Source of the DNA: Bacteroidota bacterium
GTDB taxonomy: Bacteria > Bacteroidota > Bacteroidia > Flavobacteriales > Flavobacteriaceae
Length of the DNA stretch: 64,000 nucleotides
Reading direction: 5' to 3'
Assembly: GCA_023446155.1 (NCBI GenBank)
Contig: JAEXIT010000004.1
Span: 186,001-250,000, forward strand
The position numbers were made by a program, and so were the translations under genes. Positions 9,101 through 17,499 of this stretch are shown in pieces; the stretch's first letter is position 1; each line of letters opens with the position of its first letter. Below the pieces are notes generated by a model, which did not search any database, had not been told where the DNA came from, and saw only the letters and a program-made list of their open reading frames with translations.

Positions 9101-10514
9101 AGGATTTCTGCCAATGGCATTGAGCAATGGCGCCGGTGCCGAAGTACAACGTCCACTGGCGACGGTAGTTATCGGCGGCTTGTTAACAGCTACTTTACTA
9201 ACCTTATTTGTGTTGCCGGCTATTTACCTAATGGCTTATGATACGAATCTATTTCAAAAGAAAATGAAAAAAAATAAAAACAATAATATGCTGCTCTTCT
9301 TAATCGGATTTTTGATTTCCGGAGGGTTGTGGGCACAGGAAACGGTTCCGGTGTCGTTGGATAAATCGGTTGCCATTGCAATCAAAAACAACAAACGAAC
9401 TCAGGCGGCGCGACATAACGAGCAATCGAAAGAATGGTTGCGCCAGTCGGCTTATGATATTCCAAAAACCAATGTGGATGTCGATTACGGACAGTTTAAT
9501 AGTCAGTTTAAGGATACCCGTTTTGGAGTGAGCCAGACGTTTAATTTTCCAACGGTATATTCCCGTCAGAAGAAGGCGTTTACCGAAGGGTATCGAATGG
9601 CTCAGGCGCAAACACAACTGACGGAGCTGGAGCTAAAAGCACAGGTACGCCAATGGTATTATGAGTTGCTCTGGCTTGAGCATAAAAAAGAGTTATTGCA
9701 GTATGCCGATAGTATTTACCGTCTGATGGAGGAGAAGTCGAAACTGCGGTTTAAAGTCGGTGAAACTAATGTATTGGAGAAAAGTGCCTCACAGTCGGCA
9801 CGGCAGTTTTATACGAATCAGTTCAATATGATCACTCAGGATATTGCCATCGCACAACGATCATTTAATACGGTTTTACAGGATAGTATTCCCTATGTTC
9901 CGGAAAAAGTATCCATAAAAATGAACGAAAAAGGAGTGTTCGAAAAAACATCTGCTGAAATTCTTCCGGCCGTAAAAGTAGCACAACACGAAGCCGAAAG
10001 TGCCCGTTGGCGTTGGAAAACCGAACGCGCCAGAATGTTACCGGATATCACGTTGGGGTATAATAACCTTAGTATTACTGGGTTTCAAACCAATACATCG
10101 GGACAGGAGGTGTATTACGATAGCAAACAACGGTTTAGTTATATAAATGCCGGGATAAGTCTGCCGTTGTTTTTCGGAAGCCAGTCGGCGCGGAGTAAAG
10201 CCGCCAAAGCCGAATGGGAGTATTATAAAATTCAGGCCGAAGCCATAAAAACGGAACTTTCGGCACAACAACTAAATGCTGTAAAAGAACTGGAAAAATT
10301 CCGGGAAAGTCTGTACTACTATGAATCTCAGGGACTGGAAAATGCCAAGACCATCATCGACGCGGCAAACAGTCAGTTAAATAACGGGGATATCGATTAC
10401 CTGCAATGGGTAATGGTAGTCAATCAGGCGATCACGATCAAAAACGAATACCTCGATACGGTCAATAATTTTAATAAGGCTGTGATTCGGGTTCAATCTT
10501 TAAACAACCTCTAA
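6135..10514 (+). CDS. CusA/CzcA-type heavy-metal RND pump fused to a TolC-like outer-membrane channel
   Basis: 1459 residues from ATG 6135 (an ATG at 6093 adds 14 unlikely residues). Residues 1 to about 1040 are a complete HME-family RND permease: TM1 after the N-terminus, large periplasmic loops, and TM4 with the sequence DFGLIVDGAVIIVE (D399, D405, E412). That is the pattern of divalent-cation (Co/Zn/Cd, CzcA-like) pumps rather than Cu/Ag ones. At about 1044 a new Met begins a lysine-rich, hydrophobic stretch ending GGLWAQ, a typical signal peptide. It is followed by about 395 residues of TolC/OEP-type coiled-coil channel (LELKAQVRQWYYELLW, NAVKELEKFRESLYYY). There is no stop between the two parts, so pump and channel are one reading frame, an architecture known in Bacteroidota. 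The internal signal segment could be cleaved to free the channel. The adaptor gene starts 1 bp after the stop. Confidence 0.92.
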   Translation: MLTKIIQFSVKNKLAIGIFMLVWVVYGTYEVTRLPIDAVPDITNNQVQIITTAPALGAEDVERLITFPIEQAISNIPKLKESRSISRFGLSVVTVVFDEKADVYWARQQVTERLQQVAINENANRPEMAPVTTGLGEIYQYVLKPQKGFESKYSLAELRTIQDWTVRRQLLGTPGIADVATFGGKLKQYEVAVNPTRLKAHNLTISDVFTALNRSNQNTGGAYIEKGPTVSYIRSVGLARNISDIENIVIKTTQTGTPVLVKNIAEVKMAAAIRYGALTTDDRGEAVGGIVMMLKGENASNVIENVKNKVAEIEKILPEGLAIEPFLDRTKMVDNAIGTVEKNLIEGALIVVLVLVLFLGNLRAGFIVASVIPLSMLFAISMMNAFGVSGNLMSLGALDFGLIVDGAVIIVEAILHHLHSEKKYQLHNTISQQEMDTEVTGSASRMMNAAVFGQIIILIVYLPILSLQGIEGKMFKPMAQTVAFAILGAFILSLTYVPMVSALFISKKISHQPNLSDRVMACLETAYERLLSRALTFRKGIIAIAIVLFSLAVLLFTRMGGEFIPQLEEGDFAVETRLLLGTNLTTTTETIQKISVALKEQYPEVNRVVSRIGSAEIPTDPMPIEGGDMIIVLKNKSEWTSASSFSELAEKMAATVQEVAPGVTTGFQFPVQMRFNELMTGAKQDVVCKIYGEDLDKLAQYADQLGAISRTVKGTADLYVEKVTGMPQIVIDYNWAEMAKYGLYVQDINRTVNAAFAGAVAGNIYEGEKRFDLVVRVEDAGRKDINDVRNLLVATASGMQLPLYQVASVQEVEGPNQIQREDAKRRIIVGFNVRGRDVQSIVNELQQKVSTQMKFDPGYYVTYGGAFENLQQAKSRLGVAVPVALLLIFGLLYFAFRSFKEGIIIFTAIPLSAIGGVLALTLRDMPFSISAGVGFIALFGVAVLNGIVLISEFNRIRKQGEITDPLQLIITGTKNRLRPVLMTAAVASLGFLPMALSNGAGAEVQRPLATVVIGGLLTATLLTLFVLPAIYLMAYDTNLFQKKMKKNKNNNMLLFLIGFLISGGLWAQETVPVSLDKSVAIAIKNNKRTQAARHNEQSKEWLRQSAYDIPKTNVDVDYGQFNSQFKDTRFGVSQTFNFPTVYSRQKKAFTEGYRMAQAQTQLTELELKAQVRQWYYELLWLEHKKELLQYADSIYRLMEEKSKLRFKVGETNVLEKSASQSARQFYTNQFNMITQDIAIAQRSFNTVLQDSIPYVPEKVSIKMNEKGVFEKTSAEILPAVKVAQHEAESARWRWKTERARMLPDITLGYNNLSITGFQTNTSGQEVYYDSKQRFSYINAGISLPLFFGSQSARSKAAKAEWEYYKIQAEAIKTELSAQQLNAVKELEKFRESLYYYESQGLENAKTIIDAANSQLNNGDIDYLQWVMVVNQAITIKNEYLDTVNNFNKAVIRVQSLNNL

Positions 10515-10515
10515 C

Positions 10516-11649
10516 ATGAAAAAGTATAGTAGTTCCATAGTAGTAGTAGTGCTGATGTTGGTTTCCTGTGGTAAAAAGGAAAGCGAAATGGCAAAAGATG
10601 CGACAACAGCAACACCGGGTATTGTAAATCTGAGTGCTGCACAGGTTCAAAATGCCGGAATAACCGTAGGACAACCTTCGGAAAAAGAACTTATCGGCGT
10701 GTTGACGTTACAGGGGACTGTAATCGTGCCACCACAAAGTCGCGTGGATGTAACGTTTCCATTGGGTGGGTATATCCGAAAAACAAATGTAATGCCGGGT
10801 ATGCACGTCAAAAAAGGACAACTACTGGCGCAAATTGAAGACATGCAGTTTATACAGTTGCAACAGGATTACCTCACGGCTAAAGAAAAATGCAATCTGA
10901 CCGAAATGGAATTCAACCGCCAGAAAGAGCTGAACGCCAAAAAAGCCAGTAGCGATAAGCTGTTGGAACAAATCACTACCGAACGCGAAACGCAGCGAAT
11001 TGCCATGACTTCCCTGGGACAAAAGTTGTCGTTATTGGGGATCAATATCCAACGGTTGTCTACAGCTACGATTAGTAAGTCGATTGCAATTGTCTCGCCA
11101 GTAAACGGATTGGTGTCGAAAGTAAATATCAATATCGGGAAATATGTTGGACCAACAGAAATGTTATTTGAGTTGGTCGACATGCAGGATGTGGTACTGT
11201 CTTTTAGCGCTTTTGAAAAAGACATCGCCGCTTTGCAAACAGGACAAAAACTGGATGTATACACGAATGATCAACCGGATCGGAAATACCGGGCGACAGT
11301 TGCTTATATTAATCAGTCCCTTAATGAGGATCGCGCCGCTGAGGTGATCTGTAAACTGGAATCGTACCAACCGGCGTTACTTCCAGGTCTTTTTGTAAAT
11401 GGTACCATTCAGGTGCGCTATAAAAAAGCACTTACCGTTCCGGAAAGTAGTGTGGTCGATTGGAAAGGCAAAAAATACGTTTTCGAAGCACAACCTGAAA
11501 ATCGCTTTGCTATGATACCGGTCGTTACCGGAATTGCACAAGATGGATTGCAACAAATTGTATCGGATAAAATCAATTCGGATTCCAAACTAGTCATCCA
11601 AAATGCCTATACTTTACTAATGAAAACGATGAATAGCGGGGACGAATAG
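10516..11649 (+). CDS. RND efflux periplasmic adaptor, CusB/CzcB-like lipoprotein
   Basis: 377 residues. The signal peptide ends with the lipobox LVSC (lipidated Cys 18), so it is anchored in a membrane facing the periplasm. Order of parts: beta-barrel/lipoyl entry (DVTFPLGGYIRKTNVMPG, HVKKGQLLAQIED), an alpha-helical hairpin of about 70 residues (QLQQDYLTAKEKCNLTEMEF...), the second lipoyl half (IVSPVNGLVSKVNINIGKYV) and membrane-proximal barrel domains. This is the membrane-fusion protein that joins the inner-membrane pump to the channel. It starts 1 bp after the pump/channel gene, giving a complete three-component efflux system in two genes. A terminator follows at 11707. Confidence 0.92.
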   Translation: MKKYSSSIVVVVLMLVSCGKKESEMAKDATTATPGIVNLSAAQVQNAGITVGQPSEKELIGVLTLQGTVIVPPQSRVDVTFPLGGYIRKTNVMPGMHVKKGQLLAQIEDMQFIQLQQDYLTAKEKCNLTEMEFNRQKELNAKKASSDKLLEQITTERETQRIAMTSLGQKLSLLGINIQRLSTATISKSIAIVSPVNGLVSKVNINIGKYVGPTEMLFELVDMQDVVLSFSAFEKDIAALQTGQKLDVYTNDQPDRKYRATVAYINQSLNEDRAAEVICKLESYQPALLPGLFVNGTIQVRYKKALTVPESSVVDWKGKKYVFEAQPENRFAMIPVVTGIAQDGLQQIVSDKINSDSKLVIQNAYTLLMKTMNSGDE

Positions 11650-11706
11650 AGAAAGAAAGAGGAAAGAGGAAAGACTGGGCAAGTAGAAACCATTTGCCGG
11701 AAATAG

Positions 11707-11743
11707 AAAACCTGTCAGGATTGTTCCGCCCGACAGGTTTTTT
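11707..11743. terminator. Bidirectional terminator between efflux operon and LysR gene
   Basis: AAAACCTGTC (11707-11716) pairs with GACAGGTTTT (11732-11741) over a 15-nt loop, with T runs on both strands. It ends the metal-efflux operon and the convergent LysR gene. Confidence 0.85.
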
Positions 11744-11745
11744 GT

Positions 11746-12633
11746 TTATTCTCCGAATTTAGAAAGTGGCGCCGTAAGCCGTTCCAGAAAATAACGGGCG
11801 GCTTTTTTCTGATAGGCATCCTGATGTGTGATGATCATCGCACGTCGGGTCATATTGATTTTGTTAATCGGAATGATCGCCAGCTCTTTGTCGATCGCAA
11901 CGGTGGTTTTTGCCAGAATGGTATACCATTTTCCGGATTTTACCAGATCGAGTAAAGTGGGAATATCGTTGATTTCGGCCGATATTTTCGGGTGTATGTT
12001 GTGTTTGACAAAGATATCGCCTACAAATTTACGGGTGCTGTAACCGGCTGCGGGTAATACGATAGGCAGCTGACTTATAGCCGTTAAATCGATTTCTTTT
12101 TGATTCGCCAGCGGACTGTCTAAGGCGGCAACCAAACACAATGGCGATTCGAATAGCAGTGTATACGTCAGATTTTCGTCGGCTACAATTTCTTCAAAAG
12201 CCAGAACCAGATCCAAATGCAAACCGATTAGTTTGTCGTGTAATTCTTCCGAAGTGCCAAAGGACACTTTTACGGTAACACCGGGATAATCGCTTAGGAA
12301 AGCAATTAATGCCGGTGTTAGCAGGTGGCGTAATCCATAGGTGACGCCAATAGACAGGTCGCCGGTTTTGAGTTCGCCAAGGTCTTTTAATAAGGTTAGC
12401 CCGCTATTGGCTTTGTTAACGGTTTGGAGGGCATAACTGTAAAAAAGAGCACCGGCTTCGGTGAGGGTGATCCGTTTGCCAATCCGGTTAAATAACGGTG
12501 TGTCGAGTTCAATTTCCAGTTGCTTGATCTGTTGCGACAACGTACTCTGACTAATGTTTAGCGCTTCGGCTGCCGCGGTAAAGTTGAGCAGTTCCTTTGC
12601 TTTTATAAAATATTTAAGCTGGCGTAGTTCCAT
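11746..12633 (-). CDS. LysR family transcriptional regulator
   Basis: 295 residues of normal LTTR length. Residues 1-60 are the winged HTH (LRQLKYFIKAKELLNFTAAAEALNISQSTLSQQIKQLE), followed by the linker helix. From about residue 90 comes the periplasmic-binding-protein-like effector domain (GDLSIGVTYGLRHLLTPALIAFL). It resembles the CysL/CynR branch by eye, but the effector cannot be told. The gene is divergent from the MFS gene at 12728 with a 94-bp shared control region that carries an LTTR-type inverted repeat, so regulating that exporter and itself is the natural guess. Confidence 0.92.
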   Translation of the reverse strand: MELRQLKYFIKAKELLNFTAAAEALNISQSTLSQQIKQLEIELDTPLFNRIGKRITLTEAGALFYSYALQTVNKANSGLTLLKDLGELKTGDLSIGVTYGLRHLLTPALIAFLSDYPGVTVKVSFGTSEELHDKLIGLHLDLVLAFEEIVADENLTYTLLFESPLCLVAALDSPLANQKEIDLTAISQLPIVLPAAGYSTRKFVGDIFVKHNIHPKISAEINDIPTLLDLVKSGKWYTILAKTTVAIDKELAIIPINKINMTRRAMIITHQDAYQKKAARYFLERLTAPLSKFGE

Positions 12634-12638
12634 TTGTA

Positions 12639-12655
12639 AATCGGTTTTATCGATT
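12639..12655. promoter_or_regulatory. Candidate LysR-box operator
   Basis: AATCG-N7-CGATT is an inverted repeat that contains the T-N11-A core (T12641, A12653) expected for LysR-type regulators. It lies 6 bp upstream of the LysR start codon and about 75 bp upstream of the divergent MFS gene. A TAAATTTG element on the minus strand (12688-12681) is a plausible -7 box for the regulator. Confidence 0.5.
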
Positions 12656-12727
12656 GATGATATAGAAAAATAGCGTTTTACAAATTTAAAAATTATGGGG
12701 AACTTTGCAGTGTAAAATGATGTAAAA

Positions 12728-13972
12728 ATGAATATGTTCCGGTCACTTAAGTATAGAAATTTCCAGCTTTTCTTTTATGGACAATCTATTTCTTTAATGG
12801 GAACCTGGATGCAAAAAACGGCTGTAAGCTGGTTGGTATACCGACTTACGGGATCGGCTTTTTTATTGGGGCTGGTCACTTTTGCCAGTCTGATTCCTTC
12901 TTTGGTGCTATCGCCTTTTGCCGGTAGTTATATCGAAAAACACAATCGCTTTAAAATTATGATGAAAAGTCAGGTGATCTCGATGCTACAGGCGGGGGCG
13001 CTGGCGGTAATGATCTATTTTAAATTTTATAGTATTCCGGCACTGATTTCATTAAGTTTGCTTCAGGGGATGATCAATTCATTCGACGTGATTTGTCGGC
13101 AAACCCTGATGATGGATATGGTGGGGAATAAAGAAGATCTGCCCAATGCCATTGCATTAAATTCGACGATGACCAATCTGGCGCGGATCATTGGTCCGGC
13201 TTTAGCGGGTTTGGTACTGGGAACCCTTGGCGAGGATTTCTGTTTTATCGGAAACTTTTTAAGTTATATTCCGGTATTGTATTGTTTGTACCGGATGGAT
13301 ATCCGTATTTCTGAAAACACCGAACCGGTCAATAATGTATGGGTTGAACTAAAAGAAGGCTTTCATTATCTGATTCACGAAAAAGAATTGATCAGCCTAA
13401 TTTTGTTACTATCGATGAATAGTCTGATTGTGATTCCGTTTAACACGCTGATGCCTATTTTTGCCAAAGATATTTTTAGCGGAACGGCCAGTACTTTTAG
13501 TTTGTTCGAAAGTGCCATCGGTCTTGGCGCGGTGATCAGTGCTGTTTATCTGGCGAATCTTAAAAAATACGATCACATTATAAAAATCATTATCATAGCC
13601 GGTTTTATGCTCGGAAGTAGCGTGATGTTACTGGCGGGTTCCAATATGATTTCGCTTTCGGTAATATTATTAGTAGTAGCGGGTATCGGAATGATGGCGC
13701 AAACATCGGCGATCAATACCTATATTCAAACCCACGCACATCCGAGTATGCGTTCGCGTGCAATCAGTTATTTTATCATGGGGTACCAGGGATTAATTCC
13801 GGTAGGAAGTCTTTTGGCGGGTGTTGTGGCCGAATCAATCGGGGTGCGTTTAACTGTGGTTTTCCAGGGCGCGATTGGAATTGTAGCGATACTGGTTTTC
13901 TACCTCTATTGGAAACGTATGAAAACGAATAGCATTATAAAAGAAGAAGTATATATTAAAGAACGATCGTAA
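12728..13972 (+). CDS. MFS transporter (MFS_3 / EntS-like)
   Basis: 414 residues with about 12 membrane helices. It opens FRSLKYRNFQLFFYGQSISLMGTWMQKTAVSWLVYRLTGSA, which is the hallmark of the MFS_3 group (enterobactin exporter EntS and relatives): 'F R ... L ... S..G.w.q..a..wlvy.lTgS'. The loop between TM2 and TM3 (SPFAGSYIEKHNRFKIMM) is motif A in its MFS_3 form. The substrate is unknown; export of a small metabolite is likely. It is divergent from the LysR gene and followed 2 bp later by a metallo-hydrolase gene, forming a probable two-gene unit. Confidence 0.88.
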   Translation: MNMFRSLKYRNFQLFFYGQSISLMGTWMQKTAVSWLVYRLTGSAFLLGLVTFASLIPSLVLSPFAGSYIEKHNRFKIMMKSQVISMLQAGALAVMIYFKFYSIPALISLSLLQGMINSFDVICRQTLMMDMVGNKEDLPNAIALNSTMTNLARIIGPALAGLVLGTLGEDFCFIGNFLSYIPVLYCLYRMDIRISENTEPVNNVWVELKEGFHYLIHEKELISLILLLSMNSLIVIPFNTLMPIFAKDIFSGTASTFSLFESAIGLGAVISAVYLANLKKYDHIIKIIIIAGFMLGSSVMLLAGSNMISLSVILLVVAGIGMMAQTSAINTYIQTHAHPSMRSRAISYFIMGYQGLIPVGSLLAGVVAESIGVRLTVVFQGAIGIVAILVFYLYWKRMKTNSIIKEEVYIKERS

Positions 13973-13974
13973 TT

Positions 13975-14703
13975 ATGAAAATCATACCCCTAAAAGAAGG
14001 TCTTTTTTGGGCCAGTAAAGCAAAAGAATTTACCTTGGCCGATACGGTTTCGATGGGTGAACCGGGCGCGCTAAAAATGACAATAACTCCTTTTCTGATC
14101 GAACTTCCGGACGATTTGGTTTTGGTTGATGCCGGACTGGGTTTCGAGCGTAACGGAAAACCGGTTTTGGTTTCGTTATTGCAAGACGCCGGATACGAAC
14201 CGGAACAAGTCACAAAGGTTTTGTTGAGTCATTTGCATAAGGATCATACCGACGGGTTGGGCTTTTTTAAAGCCGATCATTTTGAGACCTATTTTCCGAA
14301 AGCGACGCTATTCCTGCAACAACGGGAAATGGATTATGCTTTGTCGCAACCGGAAAATCCGTCGTTTAATTTACAAACGATAAAAGCCTTACAACAATTG
14401 TCAAATGTGCACTATATGAATGCCGATCAGGGGAAAATAGGCAACTATATTACTTTTGAAGTTACCGGTGGACATTCACCGTTTCATCAGGTGTTTTGGT
14501 TTCGGGAGGGCGGCGAAACCGCACTTTATGGTGGCGATAATCTGCCTCAGGAATCTTATCTGAAATACCATATCGTCTATAAAACGGATTATGATGGAAA
14601 AAAAGCGATGGAGTCACGCCAAAAATGGGAACAAGAGGCCCGGACGGAAAATTGGAAAATATTGCTCTACCATGATCTGGAAAAACCAATCGTGGAATTA
14701 TAA
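13975..14703 (+). CDS. Metallo-beta-lactamase-fold hydrolase
   Basis: 242 residues, no signal peptide. The metal-binding motif is HLHKDH at residues 86-91. The earlier strand VLVDAGLG, the third histidine in GGHSPFH and the Asp in LYGGDNLP complete the usual dizinc site. The spacing and the 'P.Q' region (FPKATLFLQQREMDYALSQP) resemble lactonase/AttM-like or YcbL-like enzymes. The substrate is not predictable from sequence alone. It starts 2 bp after the MFS gene and is followed by a strong terminator, so it belongs to the LysR-linked unit. A link between hydrolase and exported compound is inference. Confidence 0.88.
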   Translation: MKIIPLKEGLFWASKAKEFTLADTVSMGEPGALKMTITPFLIELPDDLVLVDAGLGFERNGKPVLVSLLQDAGYEPEQVTKVLLSHLHKDHTDGLGFFKADHFETYFPKATLFLQQREMDYALSQPENPSFNLQTIKALQQLSNVHYMNADQGKIGNYITFEVTGGHSPFHQVFWFREGGETALYGGDNLPQESYLKYHIVYKTDYDGKKAMESRQKWEQEARTENWKILLYHDLEKPIVEL

Positions 14704-14726
14704 AAAAGAAAAAGGATTTCGGTTTA

Positions 14727-14762
14727 AAAAGGACTTTATGGAAACGTAAAGTCCTTTTTTGT
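14727..14762 (+). terminator. Terminator of the MFS-hydrolase operon
   Basis: AAAAGGACTTTA (14727-14738) pairs perfectly with TAAAGTCCTTTT (14747-14758) over an 8-nt loop and continues into a T run. Confidence 0.88.
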
Positions 14763-14831
14763 ATTTTAGGTTTTGAAAAATAAAGGGTTGTGATCAAGAT
14801 GATTATGGCATCCAATACTAAAAACCATCCG

Positions 14832-15869
14832 ATGATAAAAAAAATAAGCATTTTGCTTCTTTTGAGTAGCTCTTTTTTGAGTAGTTGCAGCAAGTTTGAT
14901 CAGCAAACCACAAGGGAAGTGGTGCAAAATTACTATAAGGACGGTAAATTAAACGGTGCTGTTTTAATCGTACAAAACGACAGCGTTATTTGTGATACGG
15001 TTTTGGGCTATGCCGATTTGAATAGTCAGCGACCGTTACAAATGAACACTCCGTTTTATATTGCTTCACTGGCCAAGCCCATCACGGCCATCGGTATCAT
15101 GTTGCTGGAACAAAAAAAGTTATTGTCGTACGACGATCGGGTAAGTCGCTATCTGAATGATTTGCCGGATGATGTCAAAGAAGTCACGATCCGACAATTG
15201 CTCACGCATACTTCGGGTGTGTGCGATTATGAGAACGTGCTAACCGGAAAACGTGAGCTGACGAATAAAGACGTTATGCACTGGTTACAAAATCAGAAAC
15301 TACAATTTGTACCCGGTACGCAGTATCAATATAGTAATACCGGTTATATCATTTTAGCATGGATCATCGAGAAGGTTTCCGGAACATCGGTAAAACAGTT
15401 TTTGAAGGAAAATATATTTCAACCTTTGCAACTGCAACATACGGAGGTGTACGACGAAGTAAAACCGGATAGTGCCAATAAAGCCATCGGTTATAATAAG
15501 GATAAAGTAAAAGACGATTATGCACAATTGACTACAGGAGATGGTGGTATTTATGCGACAACCGGCGATTTATATAAATTAGATAAGGCGTTGCGAACCG
15601 GTTTCTTGCTCAATAAACAAAACACGGAAATAATGTACCAGTTGCCGGTTTTTCCGGATGGAAAGTCGGGACCGTATGGTTTTGGCTGGTTTGTCGAAAA
15701 TAAAGAAACCGGAAAAATAGCGATGCATACCGGCGGATTGGCCGGTTTTCGAAGTTTATTCTGGCGCGATTTAAAAAATAATACAACCATTATTGTGCTG
15801 ACCAATCAGGGGGATGCGTTTCCGGTTTATAACTTTTTAGACGAGATAAAAGAAACCCTAGTAAAATAG
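14832..15869 (+). CDS. Class C beta-lactamase-fold serine hydrolase, lipoprotein
   Basis: 345 residues from ATG 14832. An upstream ATG at 14790 would place 14 polar residues before the signal peptide and is not favoured. The signal ends in the lipobox LSSC (Cys 19). Catalytic elements of the beta-lactamase/DD-peptidase fold are in order: S79-x-x-K82 in YIASLAKPI, Y167-S-N169, and HTGG near the C-terminus in place of KTG. The length and the esterase-like HTSG segment place it with the broad 'serine hydrolase' group, which includes peptidases and esterases, so antibiotic resistance should not be assumed. It stands alone between terminators. Confidence 0.88.
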   Translation: MIKKISILLLLSSSFLSSCSKFDQQTTREVVQNYYKDGKLNGAVLIVQNDSVICDTVLGYADLNSQRPLQMNTPFYIASLAKPITAIGIMLLEQKKLLSYDDRVSRYLNDLPDDVKEVTIRQLLTHTSGVCDYENVLTGKRELTNKDVMHWLQNQKLQFVPGTQYQYSNTGYIILAWIIEKVSGTSVKQFLKENIFQPLQLQHTEVYDEVKPDSANKAIGYNKDKVKDDYAQLTTGDGGIYATTGDLYKLDKALRTGFLLNKQNTEIMYQLPVFPDGKSGPYGFGWFVENKETGKIAMHTGGLAGFRSLFWRDLKNNTTIIVLTNQGDAFPVYNFLDEIKETLVK

Positions 15870-15993
15870 GGCATTTTGCGTTTTTTGAAGTGAAATAGGC
15901 GCATTTTTATTTTGTCAATAAAATAGTGATTTTGAGTAAAATACAGCGGTTTTAAATGGTTATTTTTAATAGATAACATTAAACGCATTAAAT

Positions 15994-16494
15994 ATGATTT
16001 CAAAATTGAAAAGTTTGTTCCTGGTTGCCGTTGTAGCCGGGTTCTCTCAAAGTATGAGTGCACAGGATATCAGAGTGGGCGTACATGCCGGTTTTCCGAT
16101 TGGCGATGCCGCTGATGTTTCTTCGTTTAATTTAGGAATAGATGGCGCCGTTTACTTTTATAAAGTAAAAGACTTCCTGGATTTGGGTATCGCAACCGGA
16201 TATTCCCGTTTTTTTGGTAAAACACAATCGGTGGCGGGGATGGATTTTACCTACGACGATTTCGGCTATATTCCAGTGGCGGCTTCGGGACGTGGAAAAT
16301 TTGATCACAATATTTTCTACACGGCCGATATCGGTTATGGAATTGGTCTGAATAACGCCGACGGTGGTTTGTATTATCAGGGTAAAGTGGGATGGAATAA
16401 AGATAATTTCGATCTATTCGCCTTTTACCGTGGCATATCCGACAACTTTACAGTGTCAGCTATTGGAGTAGGCGTGGCCTATAAATTACACTAA
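15994..16494 (+). CDS. Small outer-membrane beta-barrel protein
   Basis: 166 residues. The signal peptide ends SMSAQ after about residue 23. The mature part is a run of amphipathic beta strands (IRVGVHAGFPIG, NLGIDGAVYFY, LDLGIATGYSRFF, YYQGKVGWN) ending in VGVAYKLH, an aromatic/hydrophobic terminal strand of the outer-membrane type. The length suits an eight-stranded barrel of the OmpX/PorT-like 'outer membrane beta-barrel' families. No partner gene is adjacent. The function is unknown. Confidence 0.75.
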   Translation: MISKLKSLFLVAVVAGFSQSMSAQDIRVGVHAGFPIGDAADVSSFNLGIDGAVYFYKVKDFLDLGIATGYSRFFGKTQSVAGMDFTYDDFGYIPVAASGRGKFDHNIFYTADIGYGIGLNNADGGLYYQGKVGWNKDNFDLFAFYRGISDNFTVSAIGVGVAYKLH

Positions 16495-16523
16495 TTACGT
16501 TTACTTTTTTGTAACTGCTATAC

Positions 16524-16551
16524 GCTACCGCGAAAACGGTAGCGTTTTTTA
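16524..16551 (+). terminator. Terminator of the beta-barrel gene
   Basis: CGCTACCG (16524-16531) pairs perfectly with CGGTAGCG (16538-16545), loop 6 nt, followed by six T. It lies immediately ahead of the AraC-GyrI gene. Confidence 0.9.
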
Positions 16552-16591
16552 ATTCAATTTGACTACCTTCGATCGAATTGTAGTAGTAGTT

Positions 16592-17497
16592 ATGTCTGAT
16601 TTACCTTTAAAGCAACTGGAAAAAGCCCTGGATTTTATCGAAAATCATCTCGATGAACCGTTGTCGGTAGAAAAAATTGCTGCGGTTGCGCATTATTCGT
16701 CCTATCATTTTCAGCGGTTGTTTAAAGCCTATACCGGCGAATCGTTATTGGAGTTTTATAATAGAAAGCGGATCGAAAAAGTGGCGGCGTTATTGCTCCG
16801 GGATACAAAGGAGACCATGGCAACTTTAGCGTTCCAATATGGGTTTTCAGATAATGCAGCCCTGACGAAGGCATTTAAAAAACGCTATTTGGTGAGTCCT
16901 ACGGAATTCCGAAAACAACGTAGTAGTCGGTACGACAAAATTAAAGATAGCACAAATGGACAAATTTTTCAGGGATTTGAAAGTTATATTTGGCGTATCG
17001 AAAATCTTAAAAACTGGATAAAAATGAATGCAGTAATAACGGTACAGGAAATGGATTCGTTTCCAATGATCTATCACAATCATATCGGGGTGAAAAATCT
17101 GGATGCGGCTTTTATGAAAGTGATTGCAGTGGCTTTGGAAAATGGACTGACAAATCCCGACAAAATCGAGGTGATCCGGATGTACCACGATAGTTTTAAA
17201 ATTACAGCTCCGGATAAAGTCCGAATGGAAATTGGCGTAGTGGTCGATCGGGAAGCGCAAACCGAACCGGGTATTTTCTTTAAAAACCTGTCTCCCGGAA
17301 AATGTATAACCGCCAATTTTGAGATTGACCTTTCCGATCTTGAAAAAGCCTGGTCATCGCTTTATATCTGGATGAACGAAAACGGATACCGCCCGGCGGA
17401 GCAATTGCCGTTTGAAATTATCCGAAATAATTACAACGACCATCCGGAGCAAAAATGCATTCTTACCTTATGTATTCCGGTAGTCCGAAAAGAATAA
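16592..17497 (+). CDS. AraC regulator with C-terminal GyrI-like ligand domain
   Basis: 301 residues from ATG 16592. A TTG at 16559 would overlap the probable promoter and adds only hydrophobic filler. Residues 1-110 are an N-terminal AraC double HTH (SVEKIAAVAHYSSYHFQRLF; FQYGFSDNAALTKAFKKRY). Residues 140-300 are a SOUL/GyrI-like (AraC_E_bind) ligand-binding domain, shown by the ITVQEMDSFPMIYHNHIG opening and the ending LPFEIIRNNYNDHPEQKCILTLCIPV. This order matches Rob/YtfR-type regulators that sense small hydrophobic compounds. It is convergent with the pseudouridine synthase gene, with only 2 bp between stops. Confidence 0.9.
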   Translation: MSDLPLKQLEKALDFIENHLDEPLSVEKIAAVAHYSSYHFQRLFKAYTGESLLEFYNRKRIEKVAALLLRDTKETMATLAFQYGFSDNAALTKAFKKRYLVSPTEFRKQRSSRYDKIKDSTNGQIFQGFESYIWRIENLKNWIKMNAVITVQEMDSFPMIYHNHIGVKNLDAAFMKVIAVALENGLTNPDKIEVIRMYHDSFKITAPDKVRMEIGVVVDREAQTEPGIFFKNLSPGKCITANFEIDLSDLEKAWSSLYIWMNENGYRPAEQLPFEIIRNNYNDHPEQKCILTLCIPVVRKE

Positions 17498-17499
17498 TT

